Source: Promethearchaeota archaeon
GTDB taxonomy: Archaea; Asgardarchaeota; Lokiarchaeia; Sigyniarchaeales; SOKP01
Length of the DNA: 43,532 nt
Assembly (NCBI GenBank): GCA_016839585.1
Contig: JAEOTZ010000044.1
Span: 1-43,532 of the forward strand
Direction of reading: 5' to 3'
In this document: in pieces, positions 8,335 to 15,525 of the stretch
Layout of the letters: each line of letters starts with the position of its first letter
Position numbering within the stretch: the stretch's first letter is position 1
Notes under the pieces: generated by a model
The model's database searches: none
What the model was told of the DNA's origin: nothing
Seen by the model: the letters and a program-made list of their open reading frames with translations, nothing else
Made by a program: the position numbers and the translations under genes

Positions 8335-9627
8335 ATGAAAAATCGCTTTATCATTGATAACAGAATAACAAATGAATTTGTTGAAAAATACACAAAAACA
8401 ACATATAGAATCATAGGTAAAAATAAACATTCTTTTATCAAACCTTGTCATTGGTTAGAACAAAGATTAATGACAGGAAGAGATAACAGAAACTGTTATA
8501 AAGGAGTTTTCGGTATAAAAAGTCATAGATGCTTACAAAATACACCTTCTTTACCTTTTTGTAATCATCAATGTGTATTTTGTTGGAGAGATATAGAAAT
8601 TGGCTCTCTCGGAGCAGATTTCGTTGTTGAGCCAGATGATCCAAAATTTCTAGTTGATGAAATGATACGCCACCAGCAGGATATTATAAAAAACCATTTA
8701 CCTTTAAGACGTTATTTAGATAATTATGAGATAATGATTGATATTCTTTATTATATGCTTCTTAATTCAAATGAAAATCACAATATAAGTTCACTTTCAA
8801 ATAAAATTCATGTATCTAAAAATAAAATAGAACGTGCAATCAATTTACTAAAAAATCAAGAATACATTAAATCTAAAGATCAAGAACTTCGATATTTTGA
8901 ACTCGATGATGACTTCAAATGTTGTATAGAATCAAGAGATGAAATTGAATTGTTAATAAATAGAGAACTAACAACTCCAGATGAAATCATGGAAACTCAT
9001 AGTGAAGCAATGTATCCTAACCATGCCGCAATTTCTCTAGATGGAGAGCCATTATTATATCCACGAATTTCCGAATTTGTTCAAGAATTCAAGAAACGAG
9101 ATATAACCACATTTATTGTAACGAATGGTACATTACCAGAAAAGATAGGGAAATTAGATCCATTACCTACGCAATTATACATAACATTACCTTCTCCAAA
9201 TGAAGAAATTTATAAAAAAGTTTGTCGTCCAATGATTAAAAATGGTTGGGAAAAAATTAATGAAAGCTTAAGTTTAATTGAATCATTATCTTGTAGGACA
9301 TTAGTGAGATTAACAGCTGTGAAAAATCTTAATTTAAGAGACCAATATCTTAAAGATTATATTAAAATTATTGAAAAAACAAATCCAAACTTTTTTGAAA
9401 TTAAAGGATTTACTTTACAAGCTAAAGCTTTATTAATAAAAGAGAGATTAAAAAGTGATAAATCCCTTCAATCTTATTTTCCAGAATATGATTATTTGGA
9501 AGAGATTGCCTTAAAATTTGAAGAATTAAGTGGATTCCCTCTAATCTATAAAAACAAAGCAAGTAGAGATTTTCTATTTGCAATAAACTGGGATAAAGAT
9601 AAAGATCCAAAGATAACTAAACCTTAA
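8335..9627 (+). CDS. taw1: tRNA 4-demethylwyosine synthase Taw1 (TYW1) with an inserted helix-turn-helix-like domain
   Basis: 430 residues, against about 310-350 for typical archaeal Taw1. This radical SAM enzyme joins pyruvate carbons to N1-methylguanosine-37 of tRNA-Phe in wyosine synthesis. The radical SAM cysteines are Cys76, Cys80 and Cys83 (CNHQCVFCWRD); Cys38, Cys54 and Cys66 fit the second Fe-S cluster of the family. AAISLDGEPLLYP at residues 231-243 is the expected SAM/strand motif, and the C-terminal half (TNGTLPEK, LPSPNEEIYKKVCRP, FFEIKGFTLQA) is typical. Between the first and second strands of the barrel, residues about 122-216 form an extra block, IMIDILYYML ... ISSLSNKIHVSKNKIERAINLL ... 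YIKS, with the look of a winged helix. It is in frame with no sign of damage. ATG start with AAAGG about 12 bp upstream. Confidence 0.92.
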   Translation: MKNRFIIDNRITNEFVEKYTKTTYRIIGKNKHSFIKPCHWLEQRLMTGRDNRNCYKGVFGIKSHRCLQNTPSLPFCNHQCVFCWRDIEIGSLGADFVVEPDDPKFLVDEMIRHQQDIIKNHLPLRRYLDNYEIMIDILYYMLLNSNENHNISSLSNKIHVSKNKIERAINLLKNQEYIKSKDQELRYFELDDDFKCCIESRDEIELLINRELTTPDEIMETHSEAMYPNHAAISLDGEPLLYPRISEFVQEFKKRDITTFIVTNGTLPEKIGKLDPLPTQLYITLPSPNEEIYKKVCRPMIKNGWEKINESLSLIESLSCRTLVRLTAVKNLNLRDQYLKDYIKIIEKTNPNFFEIKGFTLQAKALLIKERLKSDKSLQSYFPEYDYLEEIALKFEELSGFPLIYKNKASRDFLFAINWDKDKDPKITKP

Positions 9628-9668
9628 TCGATGATAGTGAAAAATTTAGGATTTAAAATAAATTAGCT

Positions 9669-10316
9669 CTATTCTTTTTTTTGTTCCCGAGATAAGGACA
9701 TCATTTTTTTTATGACTTTATTATACTGTTCTCTAAAATCTTCAATGCTCTCAACCATTTCCCTAAAATATTCCAACCATTTTATCTCTGCTTCATTGTG
9801 AAGCCTCCAATGTTTTAGAGGAAGTATGTAGAATGGATTTAAATCATAGAGATAAAGAGATTCAACTAGTCTCTCCCCTTCATCAGCATGCTTGAACATA
9901 TTTTTCCTCTCCTTAAGTTGTTTATCTATAGAATCTACTATGATTTGTTTTCCCTTAAAGATACCAAATAGCAAAATAAATGGAGTTGCAGCATCTATAT
10001 CAAAATATAATTCTTTTATTTGATTAAGGAAAAAAGAAATCTGTTCTTGAAATTCCATTTTACCTTTATTTAATAATTTATAGATAATTTGCTCGGGACG
10101 ATTACCTTCTTGCTTAGATCCTACTTCTTTAATGAACCCATCTCTTTCAAGTTGCTTTAATGTATAATAGAAAGATGCTTTCGTAGCCTTAATATAATGA
10201 TCATAACGCCATTCTTTTGCTAAAGAAATGAGTTCATAACCACTCATAGGTTTAGGATTTGTACTCATTACACCCAATATAAATGTTTTTAATGGTGTAT
10301 ATCTTTTTTTTGGCAT
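9669..10316 (-). CDS. PadR-family transcription regulator
   Basis: 215 residues. The N-terminal winged helix (about 8-95) is classic PadR: YTPLKTFILGVMSTNPKP, SGYELISLA, ATKASFYYTLKQLERDGFI, then the wing GNRPEQIIYKLLNKGK. The C-terminal part is a longer helical region (PadR C-terminal type) that would dimerise the protein and sense a ligand. A strong Shine-Dalgarno (GAGGAGA, complement of 10321-10327) lies just before ATG. The gene is transcribed away from the three membrane methyltransferases at 10465-12110 and shares their upstream region, so it is probably their regulator; PadR proteins usually repress adjacent membrane or detoxification genes. Ligand unknown. Confidence 0.9.
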   Translation of the reverse strand: MPKKRYTPLKTFILGVMSTNPKPMSGYELISLAKEWRYDHYIKATKASFYYTLKQLERDGFIKEVGSKQEGNRPEQIIYKLLNKGKMEFQEQISFFLNQIKELYFDIDAATPFILLFGIFKGKQIIVDSIDKQLKERKNMFKHADEGERLVESLYLYDLNPFYILPLKHWRLHNEAEIKWLEYFREMVESIEDFREQYNKVIKKMMSLSREQKKE

Positions 10317-10464
10317 TATTTCTCCTCAGCTCATTATATACATAAAAAAAATTTCATTTTTAATTTTTTTGAAATAGTCAAATTTGAATGGTTAAATTTA
10401 AATATTCAATCTTAATTATATCTAGTGACACCAATTATTTAAAATTTATGGTGATGTTTGAAAA
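10317..10464. promoter_or_regulatory. PadR / methyltransferase divergent promoter region
   Basis: 148 bp between two divergent starts. A TATA-like element for padR (ATGTATATAATG on the minus strand) is at about 10332-10343. A spaced dyad ATTTCA (10351-10356) / TGAAAT (10370-10375) is a possible operator. Just before the first methyltransferase there is a CACC ... GGTG pair; the GGTGATG at 10450-10456 probably also serves as ribosome binding site. Assignment of the operator is inference from position and symmetry only. Confidence 0.4.
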
Positions 10465-11055
10465 ATGTTGAAAAACGATATTATTACTGAAAAAAATAGT
10501 ATTAATAAAACAGATAAAAAAATATCCCAATCAAAATCTTCCTGGAAATATTTGATTCCTTCTATGATCTATAGTTCATTATTGATTGCTCAATTTATTT
10601 TAGTATTTTTCTATTACAATTTTTATCATCTTAATATTCTTACTTGGTTTGGATGGGTTTTCATGGTTTTATTTATGGTGGTTGGATCATTACCAAGGCA
10701 AGCATTCAAGAGATATGGTGAAATTGAAAAAGGAAAAAGTCATGTATACACAACAAGACTAGTGGATAAGGGTATTTATGCCATTATTAGGCATCCATAT
10801 TGGTTATGTTGGATATTTCTCAGCATTTCGGTAACTTTAATGTCGCAACACTGGTTAATGGTGATCTTTGCAGTTCTTATATGTTGGATCGTTTATGGGG
10901 AAACTTATCTTTTAGATAAAGGACTTATAGAAAAATTTGGGGATGAATATAAAGAATACAAAGAAAATGTCCCCAGAATGAGTTTGATATTGGGTCTTAT
11001 CAAGTATGTAAAAAGAAACAAGATAAGAGGTTGTCTGAAAAATGATGAAAAATGA
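10465..11055 (+). CDS. Membrane methyltransferase, ICMT/PEMT-like (first of three)
   Basis: 196 residues, ATG start with GGTGATG upstream. Four to five membrane segments follow a polar 30-residue N-terminus. The C-terminal half has the signature of the isoprenylcysteine methyltransferase / phospholipid methyltransferase group: TRLVDKGIYAIIRHPYWLCW, in which RHP contacts SAM, and GETYLLDKGLIEKFGDEYKEYKENVPR, the conserved E...FG..Y..Y...VPR. Such enzymes use SAM to methylate lipophilic substrates at the membrane. The substrate is unknown. It overlaps the next gene by 14 bp, which indicates a translationally coupled operon of three related enzymes controlled from the PadR region. The RHPYW in place of the more common RHPxYxG is a small departure. 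Confidence 0.85.
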   Translation: MLKNDIITEKNSINKTDKKISQSKSSWKYLIPSMIYSSLLIAQFILVFFYYNFYHLNILTWFGWVFMVLFMVVGSLPRQAFKRYGEIEKGKSHVYTTRLVDKGIYAIIRHPYWLCWIFLSISVTLMSQHWLMVIFAVLICWIVYGETYLLDKGLIEKFGDEYKEYKENVPRMSLILGLIKYVKRNKIRGCLKNDEK

Positions 11056-11572
11056 AAGAATGATAAATAAAAAGGAAAAAAAATTTAAATTCATGAATAT
11101 AATCTTTACAACAATATTTACGATGGCTTTCTTAACTCAAATAATCCTAATGTTCATATTTTTTAATGAATTGAATTTAATCATTTTAATATATATTGGA
11201 TATATAATTTGGGGATTCAGTCTTTATTTTGGTTTAATTTCTTTTTGGACTTTTAAGAAACGTGGGGGAGTACAAAAGGGAAAGAGTTACATACGTACAA
11301 CAAAGTTAGTGGAAAAAGGTCCATATGCTATAATTCGTCATCCACAATATTTAGGAGGAATATTATTTACTATCAGTATTACATTATGGACTCAATTATG
11401 GGTAAGTTTAATCCTTAGCATCATTATCCTAGTTTTAACCTATCAATGGACGTATGCAGAGGATAAAAATCTTATTGATAAATTTGGTGAAGATTATAAG
11501 AAATATAAAGAAAAAGTACCACGTCTCAATCCTATATTGGGAATAATTAAATATTATATTCAGAGAAAATGA
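11042..11572 (+). CDS. Membrane methyltransferase, ICMT/PEMT-like (second of three)
   Basis: 176 residues. The start codon at 11042 lies within the end of the previous gene; another ATG follows at once at 11045. It is closely related to the first enzyme, with TTKLVEKGPYAIIRHPQYLGG and the tail motif DKFGEDYKKYKEKVPRLNPILGIIKY aligning to SLILGLIKY in gene one. Here the RHPQYLGG core is fully canonical. Four to five membrane helices are expected. The close similarity of genes one and two shows a recent duplication, possibly giving two halves of a heteromeric enzyme or two specificities. Family NnrU/ICMT/PEMT members cannot be assigned a substrate from sequence alone. Confidence 0.85.
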   Translation: MMKNERMINKKEKKFKFMNIIFTTIFTMAFLTQIILMFIFFNELNLIILIYIGYIIWGFSLYFGLISFWTFKKRGGVQKGKSYIRTTKLVEKGPYAIIRHPQYLGGILFTISITLWTQLWVSLILSIIILVLTYQWTYAEDKNLIDKFGEDYKKYKEKVPRLNPILGIIKYYIQRK

Positions 11573-11582
11573 GGTGAATACC

Positions 11583-12110
11583 ATGTTAACAGATTTTATA
11601 CCTTTAATAATATGGATTGCAATAATGATATATTGCAGTTATTGGGTCGTATCTGTGCTAAAAATGAAAACTAAGTATGAGATTTCAGAGGCTTTAGCTT
11701 TGGCTTCTTATTTTACTGCAGCACTTCTGGGACAATACTTTGAACCATTTTATCATAATTTATACTTAACTATAACTGGAGTTGTCCTAATCTTTATAGG
11801 TATTTTTATTTTTATCAGTCAAGTGATAATTATGAAAAAATTCGGGCAAGGAGAGCACTGGGAAGATACTAAGATCATAATCGAGAAAGGATGGTTTAAA
11901 TATATGCGACATCCCATGTACTTCGGACTTGCAATTGCAAACATTGGCGTTATAATATGGATTCCTTCTTTTTTCTCAATAATATTTGCCCTGATGTCTT
12001 TCATATTATGCTTAATAAGCTCGATTTGGGAAGATAAAGTAAATATAGACAAGTTTGGAGATGCTTACAGGGAATACATGAAAAATGTGAAGCTCTGGGG
12101 AATCTTTTAA
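11583..12110 (+). CDS. Membrane methyltransferase, ICMT/PEMT-like (third of three)
   Basis: 175 residues from ATG at 11583. A GTG at 11574 in the same frame gives three more residues, but it lies inside GAGGTG (11571-11576), which is better read as the ribosome binding site for the ATG. Topology as in the two preceding genes. The methyltransferase core is present: KGWFKYMRHPMYFGLAIAN with RHPMYFG, and the tail DKFGDAYREYMKNVKLWG. It is more diverged from the other two and lacks the final Pro-Arg. The gene follows the second paralogue directly and ends in a 4-bp tail-to-tail overlap with the EngB-like gene. Confidence 0.85.
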   Translation: MLTDFIPLIIWIAIMIYCSYWVVSVLKMKTKYEISEALALASYFTAALLGQYFEPFYHNLYLTITGVVLIFIGIFIFISQVIIMKKFGQGEHWEDTKIIIEKGWFKYMRHPMYFGLAIANIGVIIWIPSFFSIIFALMSFILCLISSIWEDKVNIDKFGDAYREYMKNVKLWGIF

Positions 12111-12742
12111 AACATTTCTTTTAAAAATTTTTGAATTATTTTTTTTAATTTTTCTATATTTATCTTTTTTAAAGCTGAAAATTCTAGATATGGAATTTCT
12201 GCTTTATTATGGAATTCATGGTCATCTAAATGAACCAAATTTAATTCATATATTTCTGCTGATTTAATGAATGTTTTGATGCTTTTAGTTTTATCAAGAT
12301 TAGATACTTTGTCGATTTTATTAAAAATCACTATAATTGGAATATCAAATTCTCTCAGAAATTTTATCAATTCAAAACTTAAAGGTATAGTTTCTTGATT
12401 ATGAATAAAATACTTTTCAATTTCGTCTTTAATTCTTAAAATATTAATAACTACCAAGCCGAAAAAATAATCTTGATGATGCTTCTCAATATGTATAACA
12501 ATTTGCTTCTTAATATGCTCTTCTCGTCTATGACTAGCCCGTCTAATATATCCAAAACCAGGAAGGTCTATTATTTTATAAGGCAAATCAATTTGGGTAA
12601 TAGGTTTTATTAATAATGTACTTCCAGGATGCTTGCCTATCTTACCCTTAAATTTTCGTGGATTTGGGAGTAAAAGTCTTGTTATTGAACTTTTTCCTAC
12701 ATTAGAATTTCCAATAATTAATAACGAAGGTTTTTCATTCAT
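12107..12742 (-). CDS. engB: EngB/YihA-type GTPase
   Basis: 211 residues with a full set of G motifs: G1 GNSNVGKSS at residues 11-19, G2 Thr in GKHPGSTLL, G3 DLPGFGYIRR, G4 FNKIDK and G5 SALKK. The SNVGKSS and DLPGFGY signatures point to the EngB (YsxC/YihA) family, which in bacteria assists large ribosomal subunit assembly; archaeal members are presumed to have a related role. The insert between G3 and G4 is longer than in bacterial EngB. The gene starts 18 bp after the acidic protein gene upstream, so both are probably in one operon. Confidence 0.85.
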   Translation of the reverse strand: MNEKPSLLIIGNSNVGKSSITRLLLPNPRKFKGKIGKHPGSTLLIKPITQIDLPYKIIDLPGFGYIRRASHRREEHIKKQIVIHIEKHHQDYFFGLVVINILRIKDEIEKYFIHNQETIPLSFELIKFLREFDIPIIVIFNKIDKVSNLDKTKSIKTFIKSAEIYELNLVHLDDHEFHNKAEIPYLEFSALKKINIEKLKKIIQKFLKEMF

Positions 12743-12760
12743 AATTTACATAAAATCCTA

Positions 12761-13633
12761 CTAAAAATCGAGAAAATCATCTTTAAGAAATTCTTTAAAC
12801 ATTTTTTTCTTTTCTTCCTCTTTAATAACGGGCCTAGTACTTATTGGTTCACCAGCTTCTTCTACCAATTGCGTTAATTCTTTTATATTTACATTAACTT
12901 TAAATTTACCATCTCTTAGAAAACGTATTACTTGTTTATTATTTAATGATAATCTTAAAAGATAACCTAAACCAAAATAAAATTGATGTTCCGGGATGGG
13001 ATCAATTGGAGATCTACTTGTTATTTCTTTTAATACATCATAAAGTAATTCTTTTGAAGCAATATGATCCTCTACATTAAAAACTAAATAATATAACGCA
13101 TGATACCAAATCTTTTCTCGTTTTTCTTTAAGATAGGCAAGAAGTTTTTCGGGGGTTATAATTTCCACTTTTTCTAATTCTTTTTTTTTTGCTAATTCTT
13201 CCTTAATTCTTTGCTCTAATTCACTGGGGATTGTTTGAGGTTTAAATTCTGTATCTTCTTCGGATGAAACCAGTTCCTCCTGCTTGACACTGTCTATAGC
13301 TTCTTTCATCTCTCTTAATTCATCCATATCAATTTCATCCATATCAGAAAAATCTGACAGCATAGCTTCTTTGTATTCTTTTTCTTGTTCTAATTCCGAA
13401 ACAATTTCAGAGTTTTTAACTCCTTCAGAGATTTGTTCATTAGCTAATTCTTCGCTTTCCTTAACTTTTTCAATAGCATCTTGCATTTCTTGAAGTTCTT
13501 CAAAGTCTAATTCATCTAGATCTGAAAAATCAGATTCAAGTGCTTTCATTTCACTAAGATAAGCTTGTAAATCATCTCCTTTTTCCTCTTTCTCATTTAT
13601 ATCTTCTTGTCTCTCTTCTTGATTTTCATTCAT
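12761..13633 (-). CDS. Acidic protein with internal repeat, uncharacterised
   Basis: 290 residues. The first 150 are very acidic and contain two copies of a 26-residue motif: SDFSDLDELDFEELQEMQ at about residue 34 and SDFSDMDEIDMDELREMK at about 92. Each would form an acidic helix. The remainder, from EKLLAYLKEKREKIWYHAL (about residue 165), is a compact mainly helical domain of about 100 residues that I do not recognise, ending in a basic-acidic tail. There is no signal peptide or membrane segment. It is probably cotranscribed with the EngB-like GTPase 18 bp downstream. A role as a ribosome-associated or chaperone-like acidic adaptor is possible but unsupported. Confidence 0.8.
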   Translation of the reverse strand: MNENQEERQEDINEKEEKGDDLQAYLSEMKALESDFSDLDELDFEELQEMQDAIEKVKESEELANEQISEGVKNSEIVSELEQEKEYKEAMLSDFSDMDEIDMDELREMKEAIDSVKQEELVSSEEDTEFKPQTIPSELEQRIKEELAKKKELEKVEIITPEKLLAYLKEKREKIWYHALYYLVFNVEDHIASKELLYDVLKEITSRSPIDPIPEHQFYFGLGYLLRLSLNNKQVIRFLRDGKFKVNVNIKELTQLVEEAGEPISTRPVIKEEEKKKMFKEFLKDDFLDF

Positions 13634-13835
13634 ATTTTCTTTTGTTTAGATAGTAGGCATTTTATTCAATTTTTTCTATATTAATATTAGTTCTTTAGTT
13701 CTTTAAATATTAATATTCGTATAATTAAAATTAGAAAATGTTAACTTTATTATGAAAAAACAAAAGTAAATCAGGGGGGAATAAGAAAAGACTTAAAGAT
13801 CGTAAAATTAAAAAATCATGCTAACTATTTAGAAG
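13634..13835. promoter_or_regulatory. Divergent intergenic region with AATATTAATATT palindrome
   Basis: 202 bp between divergent genes. It contains ATATTAATATT at 13678-13688 and the perfect 12-bp palindrome AATATTAATATT at 13706-13717, separated by a direct repeat TTCTTTAG/TTCTTTAA. The same palindrome occurs in the 8028-8334 region. No coding frame of note. Confidence 0.4.
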
Positions 13836-14558
13836 ATGGTGAAATTAAAATTGATTTCTTATTCTGGTTTGCTTGATGGATTATCAGCAACAGGCGTTAT
13901 TATATCTTCCTGTGTTTTTGGATTACTATTTTTTCACAAATCATTAAAATTAAAGGCAAAGTTACTTACTTTTGCAGGTATAATGACATTTTTAGCAGGT
14001 CTTTTTTATTTAGGTCCTTTTTCTGACTTTATGTCGGTTATATTGACTGGAGATAATTTGGAAAACCCTGTAACAATTGGTATATATGGAAGATTAAGCT
14101 ATATGTGGGTTGCTCCAAGTCTTATATGTGCTATGTATATTGGGTCAGAACTCATTAAACCTGATAAAAAATGGTTTATTGTATCAATCTATATTATTTT
14201 GGGGGTAATTTTTGAATTTTTTCTATTTTTTAATACGATGCATTCTTTTACTTTTATATTAAAAAATCCTGGAGAAGACTTAATTGATGCTAGTTTTGTT
14301 TTAGGACATCCCACATTCATACTTATTGCTATTTTTTTACTTTCCATTCTAATCTTTAATGGATTTGGGTTTTTATATAAGAGTTTTCAATCAACAGGAA
14401 TATTAAGACGAAAATTTTTATTTTTATCATTAGGATTCTTAATTTTTGTAATAGGTGGAGCAGGTGATTCATTAATTAGTCCAGGGGTAACTTTGGTTTT
14501 TATAAGAATCTTAATGGTTATTAGCTCATGGGTTTTGTATTTAGGCTTTAAGAAATAA
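13836..14558 (+). CDS. Seven-helix integral membrane protein, unknown function
   Basis: 240 residues, ATG start without a clear ribosome binding site; some uncertainty about the exact start remains. Seven hydrophobic segments are evenly spaced (about residues 10-30, 38-58, 80-105, 113-133, 148-175, 190-210, 215-238). Connecting loops are short. The pattern is like 7-TM histidine-kinase-type sensor modules, but no soluble domain follows. No catalytic or metal-binding motif was recognised. It stands alone between the acidic protein (divergent) and the HAD phosphatase (210 bp downstream). Confidence 0.75.
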   Translation: MVKLKLISYSGLLDGLSATGVIISSCVFGLLFFHKSLKLKAKLLTFAGIMTFLAGLFYLGPFSDFMSVILTGDNLENPVTIGIYGRLSYMWVAPSLICAMYIGSELIKPDKKWFIVSIYIILGVIFEFFLFFNTMHSFTFILKNPGEDLIDASFVLGHPTFILIAIFLLSILIFNGFGFLYKSFQSTGILRRKFLFLSLGFLIFVIGGAGDSLISPGVTLVFIRILMVISSWVLYLGFKK

Positions 14559-14768
14559 ACAATTGTAAGAAATTAATAAAAAAAGTAAAGATCTTAAGTA
14601 AATCTCTTTTAAATCATCTTAAGTTCTTATTTTAATATATTTCAAATCGTGTGACTTAAAGTTCTAAGCTAATAAAGCAGCTATTTTATAGAATTTTAAA
14701 AAAATCTTTTTTAACGTTTTCAAATTTTAGTATAGTTAAAATTACTCTAAACATTAATCCACTTTAAG

Positions 14769-15476
14769 ATGGATAAAATAAATTTGGAAAACTATAAAGG
14801 AATCATTTTCGATTTAGATGGAATCATCTACGACATTACAGATGCGATCACTAAAGCTGTCGATGATGGAATAGAGAAGTATCAATTAAAAGTTAACCGT
14901 GATGCTGTTATGGAAGAAATTGCTCATTTAATCGAAGAAATTCAAAATTATCCCGTTCCTAAAATACTATTAAATTCCTATGAATTACTTAAAATAAATT
15001 CTTTAGAAGGCCTTAGTTTCTTCAAAAAATTACGGATAGCTATTTTTTTATTTAATCAATTTAATAAATATAGAGAAGAAGCTACTATCTTCGATGGTAT
15101 AGATGATTTAATCTCAAAACTATCAAAAAGTTTAAAATTAGCTATCTTAACCAATAATAAAAGTCAATATGCCGAAGAAGTATTAGAGAAATTTAATTTA
15201 ACTAGATATTTTGGAACTATAATTGGATTTAATGAAGTGACAGAAGTTAAACCAAGTCCTGAAGGCATTCTAAAGATTCTTGAAAAATGGAAGATTAAAC
15301 CCTCAGAAGCTATTTTCATAGGGGATATGACAACTGATATTGAAGCAGGCAAAACGGCTAATGTTAAAATGGTATGTGTAGCTAGTGGATTAGCTCAAAA
15401 AGAGACTTTAAAGGAGCATAATCCGGACTTCCTTGTTGATGATACAGCTGAACTAAAACAGCTTTTTAATTTATAA
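14769..15476 (+). CDS. HAD-superfamily hydrolase, phosphoglycolate phosphatase-like
   Basis: 235 residues with the four HAD motifs: motif I FDLDGII (nucleophile Asp16, general acid/base Asp18), motif II LAILTNNKS, motif III Lys in EVKPSPEG and motif IV GDMTTDIEAG. The helical cap between motif I and II (about residues 25-100) places it in subfamily I, as in phosphoglycolate phosphatase Gph and pyrophosphatase PpaX. The natural phosphoester substrate cannot be read from sequence. ATG start. The final strand KMVCVASG is typical. No operon partner: the EF-2 paralogue converges on it with a 49-bp gap. Confidence 0.88.
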   Translation: MDKINLENYKGIIFDLDGIIYDITDAITKAVDDGIEKYQLKVNRDAVMEEIAHLIEEIQNYPVPKILLNSYELLKINSLEGLSFFKKLRIAIFLFNQFNKYREEATIFDGIDDLISKLSKSLKLAILTNNKSQYAEEVLEKFNLTRYFGTIIGFNEVTEVKPSPEGILKILEKWKIKPSEAIFIGDMTTDIEAGKTANVKMVCVASGLAQKETLKEHNPDFLVDDTAELKQLFNL

Positions 15477-15525
15477 TTTTTAAAGATAATCTCTAAAATA
15501 GTAGGAGTAGAATTTTTAAAAAATT

